A stretch of DNA of 64,000 bases from Halalkalibacter suaedae (GCF_017939705.1 NZ_JAGKSQ010000008.1:62001-126000); one strand, 5' to 3'; shown: positions 1 to 9,720, numbered from the stretch's first letter. Translations and numbers: made by a program. Notes: generated by a model not told the origin, from the sequence alone.

Positions 1-959
1 CTGCTAAGCTCTGGTTCAAGAATGATTGAATTCTCTATTTCATCCTCTTCAATAATGGATAATAATGTCTCGCAGATTTTTTGTGCGATACGGGGAATCG
101 GAACTCCGACTCGGGTTACTTGCACATCAAATTCTTCTGTCAGTGTAATATTATCATAGCTTATTATCGATAAGTCACTAGGTATTTTTAGACCAAGCTC
201 AGTCGTTGCTCGCAAAATACCTCTTGTTAAATCGTAGCTTCCACTAATGATCGCTGTCACTGATTGTTTGTCAGAAAGCAAGGATTTCGCAGCCTGATAG
301 CCATCATGAATATCTAATCCATTTGTCGGAACAAGGAAATGCTTACTATTTTCAGTCTGATTTACATTCATTGCTTCTAAGTACCCTAATCTCTTTTCTA
401 TTTGTAACGGATCCTCATCTGTTAAATCGCCAATATAAGCAATCCGTTGATGACCAATCCTTTGCAAATATTCTGTCGCCATTTTTATTGCAAAGCGGCG
501 GTTCACATCAATCGTTGGGAACAGAGTATGTTCCTTGATTCCATAATATAAAATTGGAACCTTTGTCTTGAAGGAAGAATGATGAATCGTTCCTCTATTA
601 TCACCAAAGACAACGATCGCATCGATTTGAAAACGATTAAAGGTTGCGATAGCTGAGTCTATTTTATTAATAGAGAGAAGGGTTGAATACGAATGTTCCT
701 CTAACAAATCAGTTATTTTCGTAATTAATACTGCAGGAGCCATTCGCTTAACACTTGGCCAAATGACACCAATTGTATATGACTTTTTTTGTACTAGGCT
801 ACGAGCTGCAATATTAGGTTGATAGCCGAGTTCTTCAGCTATTTTAATTATTTTCTTTTTTGTAGGCGATTTTACGAGAGGGCTATCTCTTAATGCTTTT
901 GAAACGGTCGAATAGCTTACACCAGCTTGTTTAGCGATATCTTTAATCGTCACACTCAT
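1..959 (-). CDS. LacI-family transcriptional regulator (C-terminus cut by window edge)
   Basis: Reading leftwards from an ATG at 959, the protein opens with MSVTIKDIAKQAGVSYSTVS, a textbook LacI helix-turn-helix, then a second helix region ending in EELGYQPNIAARSLVQ and a periplasmic-binding-like sensor domain (IGVIWPSVKRMAP onward). About 319 residues are visible; the family is usually 330-345, so only the last residues are lost. It is divergent from uxaA-uxaB, so it most likely controls hexuronate catabolism, as ExuR/UxuR-type LacI regulators do in Bacillus. The specificity is inferred from position, not from the sensor domain. Confidence 0.9.
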   Translation of the reverse strand, partial: MSVTIKDIAKQAGVSYSTVSKALRDSPLVKSPTKKKIIKIAEELGYQPNIAARSLVQKKSYTIGVIWPSVKRMAPAVLITKITDLLEEHSYSTLLSINKIDSAIATFNRFQIDAIVVFGDNRGTIHHSSFKTKVPILYYGIKEHTLFPTIDVNRRFAIKMATEYLQRIGHQRIAYIGDLTDEDPLQIEKRLGYLEAMNVNQTENSKHFLVPTNGLDIHDGYQAAKSLLSDKQSVTAIISGSYDLTRGILRATTELGLKIPSDLSIISYDNITLTEEFDVQVTRVGVPIPRIAQKICETLLSIIEEDEIENSIILEPELS

Positions 960-978
960 GAAACATCCTCCAATTAAT

Positions 979-992
979 TAACAACGTTGTTA
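979..992. promoter_or_regulatory. Perfect 14-bp palindrome, probable LacI-type operator
   Basis: TAACAACGTTGTTA is a perfect inverted repeat centred on CG, the usual centre of LacI-family operators. It lies in the 120-bp gap between the divergent regulator and uxaA, so it could control both. Binding is inferred. Confidence 0.6.
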
Positions 993-1080
993 TTGATGAA
1001 CCTATTATAGCAAAGAGAACCAATTGTAAAAAGGTGTTGCCCGAAAACCTTTGAATTTCTTAAATATTAAGGAGGTTAAT

Positions 1081-2586
1081 ATGAAAACAGATTATCTATT
1101 AGTCAACAAAGCCGATAATGTCGTCGTCACTCTTAAACATTATCATAAAGATGAACGATTACTATTTGAAGGCAAAGAGATTGTTGTAAAAGAAGATATT
1201 GATGTTGGCCATAAGATTGCGATAAGACAAATCAACCAAGGTCAAAATTTAATCAAGTATGGATTTCCAATTGGCCATGCAACAGAAGACATTAAAGCAG
1301 GCTGCTGGGTTCATACTCATAATACAAAAACGAATCTATCGGGAGAATTAGATTATACCTTTTATCCGAAAGAGGGAGAGGATCCAACTTCTACTGCGAC
1401 TGTGGTGGAAGAACGAACATTTAAAGGCTATCAACGAGCAAATGGGGACGTAGGCATTAGAAATGAGATTTGGGTTATTAATACGGTTGGCTGTATTAAT
1501 AAAACATCGGAACTAGTCGCCAAAACAGCAGACGATCAATACCGTGGCAAGGGTATCGATGGTGTCTATCATTATCCACATCTATTTGGTTGCTCTCAGC
1601 TAGGAGATGACCTCCATCACACACAGAAAATATTGAGTAATTTAGTTCATCATCCTAATGCCGCTGCTGTGCTCGTACTTGGATTAGGTTGTGAAAATAA
1701 TTATATAGAGGAATTTAAAAAGGTAATCGGTGACCATGACAATAAGCGAGTGAAATTTTTAAGTGTGCAAGAAGCGGATGATGAGTTGGAAGAAGCAATG
1801 GAATTAATGGAAGAACTGATTGATTATGCACAGAAATTCACACGCGAAGATATTCCAGTGTCAAAACTTAAGGTCGGTTTGAAATGTGGGGGCTCGGATG
1901 GCTTTTCTGGTATTACAGCTAATCCATTAGTTGGTTCGTTCTCAGATAAGCTAATATCCTATGGTGGAACTACGGTATTAACCGAAGTGCCAGAAATGTT
2001 CGGGGCAGAGACAATTTTGATGGAGCGAGCGAAGAATGAACGAGTATTTGAGATGATTGTTGATTTAGTAAATGACTTCAAAGCATACTTCATTAAACAC
2101 AATCAAGTAGTCTATGAGAATCCTTCACCTGGTAATAAAAAAGGTGGGATTACGACACTCGAGGAGAAGTCATTGGGCTGTGTACAAAAGGGTGGATTTT
2201 CAACAGTGAATGATGTCTTACCATATGGTGGCCGTGTAACATCACCTGGTTTGAATTTAGTACAAGGACCTGGAAATGATTTAGTATCTGTGACGGCACT
2301 TGCCGCATCAGGGGCTCATATTGTGATTTTTACGACAGGGAGAGGTACACCTTTTGGTGGTCCTGTTCCAACAGTGAAGATGTCGACAAATACCGCTTTG
2401 TTTCAGAAGAAGAAGAACTGGATTGACTTTGATGCAGGGCAATTAGTAAATGGGAAAGAGCTCGCTCAACTAACTGATGAATTGTTTGACTATATCATTC
2501 AATTGGCTTCAGGTGAGGTCAGAACGAATAATGAGAAAAATGGATTTAAAGAAATCTCGATTTTTAAAGATGGTGTGATTTTATAG
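1081..2586 (+). CDS. uxaA: Altronate dehydratase
   Basis: Converts D-altronate to 2-keto-3-deoxygluconate in galacturonate catabolism; an Fe/Mn-dependent cytosolic lyase. The 501-residue protein has an N-terminal SAF-like domain (about residues 1-95, with GHATEDIKAGCWVHTHN) followed by the altronate/galactarate dehydratase body, with cysteine/glycine motifs VGCINKT, FGCSQLGDD, GLGCENN and LKCGGSDGFSG. The ATG at 1081 is preceded by AAGGAGG and preferred over an upstream in-frame TTG at 1051. It is followed 28 bp later by uxaB in the same operon. The length fits full-length UxaA, in which the two parts are fused. Confidence 0.93.
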   Translation: MKTDYLLVNKADNVVVTLKHYHKDERLLFEGKEIVVKEDIDVGHKIAIRQINQGQNLIKYGFPIGHATEDIKAGCWVHTHNTKTNLSGELDYTFYPKEGEDPTSTATVVEERTFKGYQRANGDVGIRNEIWVINTVGCINKTSELVAKTADDQYRGKGIDGVYHYPHLFGCSQLGDDLHHTQKILSNLVHHPNAAAVLVLGLGCENNYIEEFKKVIGDHDNKRVKFLSVQEADDELEEAMELMEELIDYAQKFTREDIPVSKLKVGLKCGGSDGFSGITANPLVGSFSDKLISYGGTTVLTEVPEMFGAETILMERAKNERVFEMIVDLVNDFKAYFIKHNQVVYENPSPGNKKGGITTLEEKSLGCVQKGGFSTVNDVLPYGGRVTSPGLNLVQGPGNDLVSVTALAASGAHIVIFTTGRGTPFGGPVPTVKMSTNTALFQKKKNWIDFDAGQLVNGKELAQLTDELFDYIIQLASGEVRTNNEKNGFKEISIFKDGVIL

Positions 2587-2614
2587 GCAGTGATAACAAA
2601 GAAGGAGAGATTGG

Positions 2615-4168
2615 ATGGAACAGCTGAATCAATCAATAGAAAAAAAGAATCTTCCTAATCATGTTACCTATGAAAAACTAGATAGCTTACCAGAGAAGGT
2701 TCTTCAATTTGGAGAAGGAAATTTCATTAGAGGATTTGTCGATTGGATGATCCATCAGATGAATAAGCAGGGTCTATTTAATGGTAAGGTGGTCGCAATT
2801 CAGCCTACTCCCCATGGAAAGGTTGTTCCTAAACTAAATAAGCAAGATGGTCTATACACTGTTGCGTTAAGAGGCTTTGAAGATGGTCAAAAAGTAGAAA
2901 GCAATGAAATTATCTCTTCGATATCTAGAGGGATTAATCCGTATGAAGATTGGGATCAAGTGTTATCCTTAGCTGAATCAAAGGATATTGAGTTTGTTTT
3001 TTCCAATACAACCGAAGCGGGTCTAACTTATATGGAAGAGGAGCTATCAGAAAAATCACCCCTCTCCTTTCCTGGTAAGATAACGGCGTTTCTATATCGC
3101 CGCTTTCAAGTCTTTGGTGGAGATTCAAAAGCAGGACTCGTATTTATCCCCTGTGAATTAGTAGAGAGAAATGGTGAAGTGTTGAAAGAACTTGTATTAC
3201 AGTATGCTACTGATTGGAAATTAGCGAGTGAGTTTATTGAGTGGGTGAAGGAATATAATCAATTTTGTAATACATTGGTTGATCGTATAGTGACAGGATT
3301 TCCAAAGGATAAAATTGAACAGTTTAACGAGTTGCTTGGCTACGAAGATACTCTGTTAACTGTAGGTGAACCATATCACCTATTTGCTATTGATGGGAAT
3401 GAAGACATTGCTCGCAGGCTACCATTTGCTCAAGCTGGATTGAATGTGAAATGGGGGGATATAAGCCCGTATCGTGAAATAAAAGTAAGGCTGTTGAACG
3501 GACCACATACGATGATGTTTGCTGTTGGTTTTCTATCAGGTGTAAATACGGTACAAGAGGTGATGAATGATAAGGATCTTCGTATATTAGTAGAACAGGG
3601 TGTCTTTCATGAAATTCTTCCGACCGTCAATATGGACGATTCAGAAACACTTTCTTTTGTTCGATCAGTATTCGAGCGCTTTTTAAACCCATTCAATAAA
3701 CATTATCTAGTCGATATTGGAATGAATGCTATCTATAAATTTAAATCAAGATTGTTGCCACCTTTACTAGCATACCATGAAACAAATAAACAACTCCCTC
3801 GAGCGATTGTATTTTCACTAGCGGCGTTAATCGTCTATTATCGTTCAAGCGAACGTAAGGGAAATCTACTAGTTGGGAAAAGAGGAGAGGAGGATTACGA
3901 GATTCGTGATAATGGTGAAGCCATTCTCGCATGTTTACAAGCATGGAAAATTGAGAGCGAAACGGATGAAGAACTGAAGAATGTCGTAACAACTATTTTA
4001 GCGAATAAACAGCTCTGGGACCTTGATTTAAATGAAATCACTGGCTTGACTGACATGGTCACCTACGATGTACAAAGGGTTATCAGGAATGGAATGAAGG
4101 AGAGCGTCAAAGAGATAGCACAACAAGTTAATAGCAGTGAAATTTTTAGTCCAACAGAGAAACAGTAA
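2615..4168 (+). CDS. uxaB: Tagaturonate reductase (mannitol dehydrogenase family)
   Basis: NADH-dependent reduction of D-tagaturonate to D-altronate, the step before UxaA. The protein is 517 residues. The Rossmann entry LQFGEGNFIRGFVDWMI is at about residues 31-47, and the C-terminal half carries the polyol dehydrogenase signature region (RLLNGPHTMMFAVGFLSG). GAAGGAGAG precedes the ATG. It shares the uxaA operon. The alternative, a fructuronate reductase (UxuB), is less likely because uxaA rather than uxuA is beside it. Confidence 0.92.
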   Translation: MEQLNQSIEKKNLPNHVTYEKLDSLPEKVLQFGEGNFIRGFVDWMIHQMNKQGLFNGKVVAIQPTPHGKVVPKLNKQDGLYTVALRGFEDGQKVESNEIISSISRGINPYEDWDQVLSLAESKDIEFVFSNTTEAGLTYMEEELSEKSPLSFPGKITAFLYRRFQVFGGDSKAGLVFIPCELVERNGEVLKELVLQYATDWKLASEFIEWVKEYNQFCNTLVDRIVTGFPKDKIEQFNELLGYEDTLLTVGEPYHLFAIDGNEDIARRLPFAQAGLNVKWGDISPYREIKVRLLNGPHTMMFAVGFLSGVNTVQEVMNDKDLRILVEQGVFHEILPTVNMDDSETLSFVRSVFERFLNPFNKHYLVDIGMNAIYKFKSRLLPPLLAYHETNKQLPRAIVFSLAALIVYYRSSERKGNLLVGKRGEEDYEIRDNGEAILACLQAWKIESETDEELKNVVTTILANKQLWDLDLNEITGLTDMVTYDVQRVIRNGMKESVKEIAQQVNSSEIFSPTEKQ

Positions 4169-4174
4169 TAGGTA

Positions 4175-4358
4175 TAAGAGGCTGGACAAAGGAATTTCAC
4201 AAAAAGAAATCCGAACAACGATGATGGCTGACGCAAACCGCTCCTAAAATATACTTCGCTTTCCGCGGGAAGCAAAGTATATTTCAGGAATGGTGTTCGC
4301 TCATCTATCTTTGTTCGGGTTTTGAGTCGGTTCAGATACTTGTGTCCGGGCCTCTTTT
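4175..4358. repeat. Long palindromic intergenic repeat, copy A
   Basis: Ends AAGAGGCTGGACA and (reversed) AAGAGGCCCGGACA form imperfect terminal inverted repeats. Inside are the pair TCCGAACAA/TTGTTCGG and a core pair around AAATATACTT/AAGTATATTT with CCGCGGGAAGC. It fills the gap between the convergent uxaB and cupin genes and may also act as a terminator (right arm ends CCTCTTTT). Related copies lie at 15889, 21236 and 58629. Confidence 0.75.
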
Positions 4359-4362
4359 CAGT

Positions 4363-5211
4363 TTAATAGTGGTTATTTTCGGCAGCCATTGCATCTTCTT
4401 TCGTTTCATGAACAGTTCCGTATGGATGCTCTGGTGGAGCGTAGATCGAGTAAAGCTTTAATAGGTTATTCCCCGTGTTCGTTAAATTATGCCATTTCCC
4501 AGCTGGTATAAGAATAGCATCGTCTGCGAAAGCTCTCTTTTGAAAGTTCAATTGATCTTTTTGATCTCCCATTTGAACAAGTCCCTGACCTTCTTCGATG
4601 CGAATAAACTGATCGAGATTTGGATGTTGCTCTAACCCGATATCTTCACCAACATCAATGCTCATTAATGTTACTTGCAACTGAGTTCCTGTCCACAATG
4701 CAGTACGAAAGAAAGTGTTTTCTTGTGTAGCCTTTTCAATATCTACGACAAATGGTGATGATCCATAATCAATTGAATCTGAAACGATCTGTTGATTGGA
4801 ATGATGTCTATTGCCACTCACTTGACCATGAGACGATGCCCATGATAAATGGCGGTTAGTATGGTCGTTAGGAGTAAAGAGGCCACTTCTTTGAAATTCT
4901 TCATATCCTTGTACTTCAGTTTGATAGACCTTTTCAAGCCCATCACTGTAATCTGTAAATGAAACTTGGTCAGCTAGTTCATCATTAGGCCTTTGGCCAG
5001 TTAGGTGCGTAAACAAATTAGTTATTTGTGTTAGATGACTCTTTTTCGATTCGAGTGTGTGAACAATACCCTCTTTATGAACCTGATTCGGTGCTGATTC
5101 TAGCAATCGCTCATATAAATTAATTGCTGTAACCTCTTTTCTAATGCCATTCTGAATGGCATCAACAACTTGTTTCTGGTCTTGAGTGTTTTGATCGTAC
5201 ATAATGTTCAT
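4363..5211 (-). CDS. Ferritin-like helical domain fused to a cupin
   Basis: 282 residues in two parts. The first ~120 form helices with the spacing of a ferritin-like/DUF2202-type hairpin (EVTAINLYERLLES, ESKKSHLTQITNLF, EVQGYEEFQRSG). Residues ~155-270 are a cupin with metal-binding pattern EQHPNLDQFIRIEEG and AGKWHNLTN. No catalytic role can be assigned; a metal-dependent barrel attached to a possible iron or oxygen-responsive helical module is the inference. A GGAGGGG lies just upstream of two close ATGs (MNIM...), so the start is uncertain by three codons. Preceded on its strand by a CotF-like gene. Confidence 0.75.
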   Translation of the reverse strand: MNIMYDQNTQDQKQVVDAIQNGIRKEVTAINLYERLLESAPNQVHKEGIVHTLESKKSHLTQITNLFTHLTGQRPNDELADQVSFTDYSDGLEKVYQTEVQGYEEFQRSGLFTPNDHTNRHLSWASSHGQVSGNRHHSNQQIVSDSIDYGSSPFVVDIEKATQENTFFRTALWTGTQLQVTLMSIDVGEDIGLEQHPNLDQFIRIEEGQGLVQMGDQKDQLNFQKRAFADDAILIPAGKWHNLTNTGNNLLKLYSIYAPPEHPYGTVHETKEDAMAAENNHY

Positions 5212-5389
5212 TCCCCTCCGTAGGTTTTCAAATCATCCTATGCCTATGTTTGGAGAATGGCCTTTACATATTGTCATGCTTCTATAAATTGGGCAAGAGT
5301 CTTTATTGAGTGAGGAAATGTAGAAGGGATCCGTTATTAGAAGAAGTAATAGAACGGGACAAGCCCGTTCTATCAGAGAAAGAAAACAA

Positions 5390-5986
5390 CTATTGCATAT
5401 ATCCTGTATGTTGTCCTTGGATGTTCATCATATTTTGCTGATTAATTGATTCCATTGGTTGAAACATACCCATGATTTGAGTTGTTTGAGCAGTATTAAA
5501 GGTCGGTGGCTGGTAGTACCCATTTTGATTCATCCAAGACCAAATTTCGTAGGCCATTTCTTGACATAGGTTAGCCCCATTTACATGATAGGTGCGAACT
5601 TGTGGATCGACGCACTCGTTCGCCCACTGCATTCCCATGACAGAACCTGATTTATGGACATTAAGAGCTAGAGTAGCAATGGTTTGATCTGATAGAGCTT
5701 GAGTATTCATCATTGGAGCTGACATTGTTACTTGATGATGGGCATATGGATTATGATTTTGGGTATGGAAACTCGGAATTGAATGAGTCATTTGAGCTCC
5801 TTTACCTTGCATTAAATTAATGCCTTGTTGATAAGCATTAATCATTTGTTGCTGATGCTTTGCTAAGATCGCTTTCAGGCGTTGATCATTACATTGATTA
5901 GCGAATAAACCATGTTGCTCAATTTCTGCTGCTTTCGTCCGCAACGCTTCCTGTGTTTCTAAAAGTTCATGTGCTGCTAAATTCAT
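5390..5986 (-). CDS. CotF-like spore coat family protein
   Basis: 198 residues. MNLAAHELLETQEALRTKAA, an internal KAILAKHQQQMINAYQQGINLMQ and a second helical block (LALNVHKSGSVMGMQWANEC) are typical of the Coat_F fold, a helical bundle found in spore coat proteins; the tail is rich in Q, M and N. The ATG at 5986 follows AGGAGG by 7 bases and is chosen over ATGs at 5992 and 6037. A related protein is encoded at 20607. Expected to be made in the mother cell; no sporulation promoter was identified. Confidence 0.75.
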   Translation of the reverse strand: MNLAAHELLETQEALRTKAAEIEQHGLFANQCNDQRLKAILAKHQQQMINAYQQGINLMQGKGAQMTHSIPSFHTQNHNPYAHHQVTMSAPMMNTQALSDQTIATLALNVHKSGSVMGMQWANECVDPQVRTYHVNGANLCQEMAYEIWSWMNQNGYYQPPTFNTAQTTQIMGMFQPMESINQQNMMNIQGQHTGYMQ

Positions 5987-6212
5987 ATTCATTCCTCCTA
6001 TGTGTTGTGGGATACGACCCAAAGCTAGTTTACACATAGGCAGATATTACATACGGATCACAAAAAATTAATTATTACTCTAACTGAAAAGTGCGATTAC
6101 CATTAATTCCTTATTTGTATCCCAGAAAAATGGAAATGCTATATAAGGATTGAAGGAGAGTTTTAGCGGTTACATGAATGACTATCAAGATTATGGAGGA
6201 TGTGAGTCGTGA

Positions 6213-7001
6213 TTGCCCTACACAGTAGAAAGACATCAACCAGCAATTTATTATGAAGAAATCGGAAGGGGAACCCCAATTATCCTTATTCCTCCACCAG
6301 GTGTCGGACACTTAACCTTTCGATATCAAGTGAAACTGATCGATCAATGCCAACTGATCAGTTTCGACATAAGAGGGGACGGTCAAAGTGAAAGAAGCAG
6401 TGAGCTGATGACGATGGATCAACTAATTTCTGACGTAAAACGTGTCTTAGATACGAATCATATCAAGAGAGCAGTTATTTGTGGCTACTCTAATGGAGCC
6501 TGCATAGCTCAGGAGTTTACCCTGACTTATCCAGAACGGACAATGGGTTTGATTCTTATTGGTGGCTATTATGCAGTAAACAGTTTCTTATTAGAAAAGG
6601 AATACCAAATAGGGATCTGGGCTGCCAAAAATGGCTTAATGACATTCCTCGCAAAAGCTCTTTCGAGAAATCATTTTTCGGACAAGCAAGCGGCTGAGGA
6701 GCATTATCGAGAAATAAAGAAAACCAACCCACAAATGTTAGCACAGCAATATCAAATAGGCTTACACTTTAGCAGTGAAAGCCGTCTCCAACAGATTAAT
6801 GTACCGCTGTTATTAATTTACGGATCAAGAGACTATTATCTGCACGAATATCAACATCTCTTTAAACAACTGATTGAAGATGTTGAGATTGTCTATATTC
6901 ATGGAGTAAAGCATCAGGTTCCAACAAAAGCCCCAGATGAATGTAATGCTGCAATAAGAGACTGGTTGAAGAGAAAGAAGCTAGTACCTAATTCTGATTG
7001 A
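6213..7001 (+). CDS. Alpha/beta hydrolase
   Basis: 262 residues with the alpha/beta-hydrolase layout: oxyanion region IILIPPPGVGH, nucleophile elbow CGYSNGACI (Ser about residue 92), acid DYY in LLIYGSRDYYL and base His in HGVKHQVP near the C-terminus. Substrate unknown. Start is a TTG at 6213 after GGAGGATG; GTG codons nearby are out of frame or run into a stop. Likely cytosolic: no signal peptide is seen. Confidence 0.8.
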   Translation: MPYTVERHQPAIYYEEIGRGTPIILIPPPGVGHLTFRYQVKLIDQCQLISFDIRGDGQSERSSELMTMDQLISDVKRVLDTNHIKRAVICGYSNGACIAQEFTLTYPERTMGLILIGGYYAVNSFLLEKEYQIGIWAAKNGLMTFLAKALSRNHFSDKQAAEEHYREIKKTNPQMLAQQYQIGLHFSSESRLQQINVPLLLIYGSRDYYLHEYQHLFKQLIEDVEIVYIHGVKHQVPTKAPDECNAAIRDWLKRKKLVPNSD

Positions 7002-7041
7002 TAGCACCATTGGAATGAACGAAAAAGGAGGAGGATATGTA

Positions 7042-7194
7042 ATGGATCAAAATAATGCGAATTTAAGCAAAGAAAAATTAGAAAAAATCAACAAAATAGA
7101 ACTGGAATTAGGAGTCGAACTTACTCTATTTCCAAAAGAAAACAAGCCAAATAAGGGTGAATATTATAAACAATACGAGGACGATAGATTGTAA
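7042..7194 (+). CDS. Small hypothetical protein, 50 aa
   Basis: A short, charged, probably helical product (MDQNNANLSKEKLEKINKIE...) preceded by a strong GGAGGAGG-type ribosome binding site. It follows the hydrolase by 40 bp and may be cotranscribed. The repeated LEK/KIE pattern suggests an amphipathic helix; no family is recognised. Confidence 0.5.
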   Translation: MDQNNANLSKEKLEKINKIELELGVELTLFPKENKPNKGEYYKQYEDDRL

Positions 7195-7282
7195 ACATAA
7201 CATTTATATTAAAGACAGGTAAAATTAAATTAAAATTTCTTATGTAGTCATTATCAAAAGAAGAGGCAGACTATAGCCTATC

Positions 7283-7444
7283 TTATTTAAATATTTTACT
7301 CCTAATATTATTCACGCAATGAGGACAACAGCCCATTTCCCCATCAAACTTAAACCATATTTTGCAAGAAATACAACGTTTATGAAGAATGTTATTAATA
7401 AGAAGGTCATATCCATAAGGTGTGGTTTTCTTCTCGATTTTCAT
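7283..7444 (-). CDS. Small zinc-ribbon-like protein, 53 aa
   Basis: The leftward reading frame from the ATG at 7444 has a GGAGG immediately upstream and encodes two CxxC-type knuckles, RCISCKIW and GCCPHCVNN, 12 residues apart, the geometry of a zinc ribbon. Only about 53 residues long, basic at both ends. Function unknown; nucleic-acid binding would be typical of such folds but is not shown. Confidence 0.55.
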   Translation of the reverse strand: MKIEKKTTPYGYDLLINNILHKRCISCKIWFKFDGEMGCCPHCVNNIRSKIFK

Positions 7445-7644
7445 AAAGGCCTCCAATCTCACAGCTATATAAGCAGTGTATGAAAGGAGGCATTTATTTG
7501 TGCTGATTTTTCCTGGTTATTTATGTCGTGCTGTCGAAAGTAACAAGACTTTTATTTTTGGGAATTCTAAACTTATGCTACCTTTTAATCTCGGGAAACA
7601 ATGTCGATGGAGTAATTATCACTATCACCGAATAGTAAAAGAAA

Positions 7645-7700
7645 AGGGATCCGCCCAAAAGGTTAGATTAAACCTAGTGGGACAAATCCCTTTTCCTCTT
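7645..7700 (-). terminator. Intrinsic terminator after the LtaS-type gene
   Basis: AAAAGGGAT pairs with ATCCCTTTT, with an inner GGTTTAATCTAACC hairpin; on the minus strand the stem is followed by CTTTTCTTTT. It sits just beyond the stop at 7702. Confidence 0.65.
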
Positions 7701-7701
7701 A

Positions 7702-9576
7702 TTAAAAGGTATGAAACCTGAACAAATCACCATAGATAATCTGGTCAGAATATTTCAATTCATCGATTACTTTTTCTTTAATTGGATCACATGGGGAGGA
7801 GGGGATTGATAGTTCAAACGAACCCTTATCGGTATCTAAACGCTCTCCTGACTCTCGGTTGTAGCATTGTTCATTGACATAGACATATTCGTCGCTGACA
7901 AAACTTCCATCCCGCTGTGCAATAAACTCCTTCTGTTTATCTCCAAATAGATCGACCCCAAAACCGATTTCATCGGTTGTATCAATCCCGAGTAAGTGTA
8001 GTAATGTTGGTTTTACATTAATTTGGCCTGCGATATCAGAAAAGACCTTGCCATCCTCACCTGGAATGTGAATGATGAATGGTACTCGTTGCAACTGCAT
8101 GCTCTCATACTCTGTAAGCTCTTTTTTATCAAAATACAAGGAGAGGGCATCGTTCTCATACTCACTAATACCATAATGATCACCCATTAGTACAATGATT
8201 GATTCTTGATACATTCCGGTTTCTTTTAATTGTTTAAAAAACTGTTCAATAGCTTCATCGGTATAGCGTGCGGTCACAAAATAGTTATTCAAGGTTTCTG
8301 ATTCTGAAGAAAATGGCTCAATTGATGCATCCTCTTCACTTAGGACATATGGATGGTGGTTCGTTAACGTGATAAATTTACTGTAAAAAGGCTTAGGCAA
8401 TGTTTGTAAGTGTTCGATAGATTGGTCAAAAAAATCCTTATCTTTTAACCCCCAACCGACTTGGTTTTGCTCAGTTAATTCAAATGCGGTTTCGTCGAAA
8501 AAGTGATCGTAGCCAAGGCTAGTGTACATTACATCTCGATTCCAAAAGTCTTTATTATTTGCATGAAATACAGAGGTACTATAACCTTTATCACCTAGAA
8601 TCTCAGGAATTGCATGGTACTCATTTTGGCCATGTGTGAAGAAGACAGCACCACCGGAAAGTGGGTATAATGAATTATCTACTAGAAATTCTGAATCAGA
8701 TGTTTTTCCTTGTGCTGTTTGATGATAGAAGTTCTCGAAATAATAGCTATCCTCGATTAAATTATTTAAAAATGGGGTGACCTCTTCACCATTAACTTTG
8801 TTATTGATTACAAAGCTTTGGAGAGACTCTAGAGAAATAAAGATCAAATTTTTATCTTTAGCTACACCAAATAACTCAGAGGATTGCTCGCTTTTTACAT
8901 TTTCCTCTATATAATCAACAATCTCAGAGATGTTCGTATCATCTTCCGTTGCGAAAACTTTTTGACTTCTCATCAAAGACTGCTGAACGATATCGAATAA
9001 ATGAAAATGAAAGACACCGATATTTTTGACTAAATATTCTCGATCAAACGTCCGTTGCAATAACTGAGGTCTTTCAATTTCTGCTAACGTGAAATTCATT
9101 ACTAACAAGATAATTGAGAAGCTCAATACTCGGGCTTTTCGAGTATGAACGGAAATTCGAGATCGATTCTTACTTAGGTACCAAATAATAATAACATCCA
9201 GAAATAATAATAGATCTGTTGCCTGAAAAAGCATGAAGATGCTGTTCCCAACATCACCGGCATTATTTGCTTGAAATAGGACAGGAATAGTAAGGAAGTC
9301 AGTGTAATCACGATAGAACATCAAATTTGCCCAAAGAATGATTGTTCCTATCAATGAACCATAACGAATTAATCTTAATTGGTTCTTCTCTTTCAACCAT
9401 ACGCTAAGAGCAAAAAAGAAAAATGCGGAAGCGAATGGATTAATAAATAAAATAAACGCTTGCAAAGGGTTCTCAATCGATAAATCAAACAAAAGCCAAT
9501 AGACTAAAAAGGTTTTTAGTCCAAACAACGCTGTAGCCATCACATAAAGTGGAACGTTTTCAAATTTCTTTAACAT
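7702..9576 (-). CDS. ltaS: LtaS-type lipoteichoic acid synthase / membrane sulfatase-fold phosphotransferase
   Basis: 624 residues: about five N-terminal membrane helices (to ~165), then an extracellular alkaline-phosphatase/sulfatase-fold domain. The catalytic threonine lies in QTAQGKTSDSEF (Thr292), a metal-binding Glu in FISLES (~250), and Asp/His in VLMGDHYGI. Such enzymes transfer glycerol-phosphate from phosphatidylglycerol onto a glycolipid-anchored chain. Bacillus carries several paralogues (LtaS, YfnI, YqgS, YvgJ), so whether this is the main synthase or a primase-type relative is open. The next gene on the same strand encodes a glycolipid-type glycosyltransferase. Confidence 0.88.
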   Translation of the reverse strand: MLKKFENVPLYVMATALFGLKTFLVYWLLFDLSIENPLQAFILFINPFASAFFFFALSVWLKEKNQLRLIRYGSLIGTIILWANLMFYRDYTDFLTIPVLFQANNAGDVGNSIFMLFQATDLLLFLDVIIIWYLSKNRSRISVHTRKARVLSFSIILLVMNFTLAEIERPQLLQRTFDREYLVKNIGVFHFHLFDIVQQSLMRSQKVFATEDDTNISEIVDYIEENVKSEQSSELFGVAKDKNLIFISLESLQSFVINNKVNGEEVTPFLNNLIEDSYYFENFYHQTAQGKTSDSEFLVDNSLYPLSGGAVFFTHGQNEYHAIPEILGDKGYSTSVFHANNKDFWNRDVMYTSLGYDHFFDETAFELTEQNQVGWGLKDKDFFDQSIEHLQTLPKPFYSKFITLTNHHPYVLSEEDASIEPFSSESETLNNYFVTARYTDEAIEQFFKQLKETGMYQESIIVLMGDHYGISEYENDALSLYFDKKELTEYESMQLQRVPFIIHIPGEDGKVFSDIAGQINVKPTLLHLLGIDTTDEIGFGVDLFGDKQKEFIAQRDGSFVSDEYVYVNEQCYNRESGERLDTDKGSFELSIPSSPCDPIKEKVIDELKYSDQIIYGDLFRFHTF

Positions 9577-9720
9577 CGTATTCCTCCGTATTAATAGAAA
9601 ACTATTTTTATTTTACAAACATAAGTAGCTTAATAGAACCTGTGGTTAAACATAACAAATATTATCAAATTTTACTTTCTCTTAAATAGTAACAAAGTAT
9701 TCGGAAAGAGTCTCTAAAAA

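Noticed and set aside
7476-7721. 81-residue frame on the plus strand
   Set aside because: Overlaps the terminator of the ltaS-type gene, has poor composition and no recognisable product.
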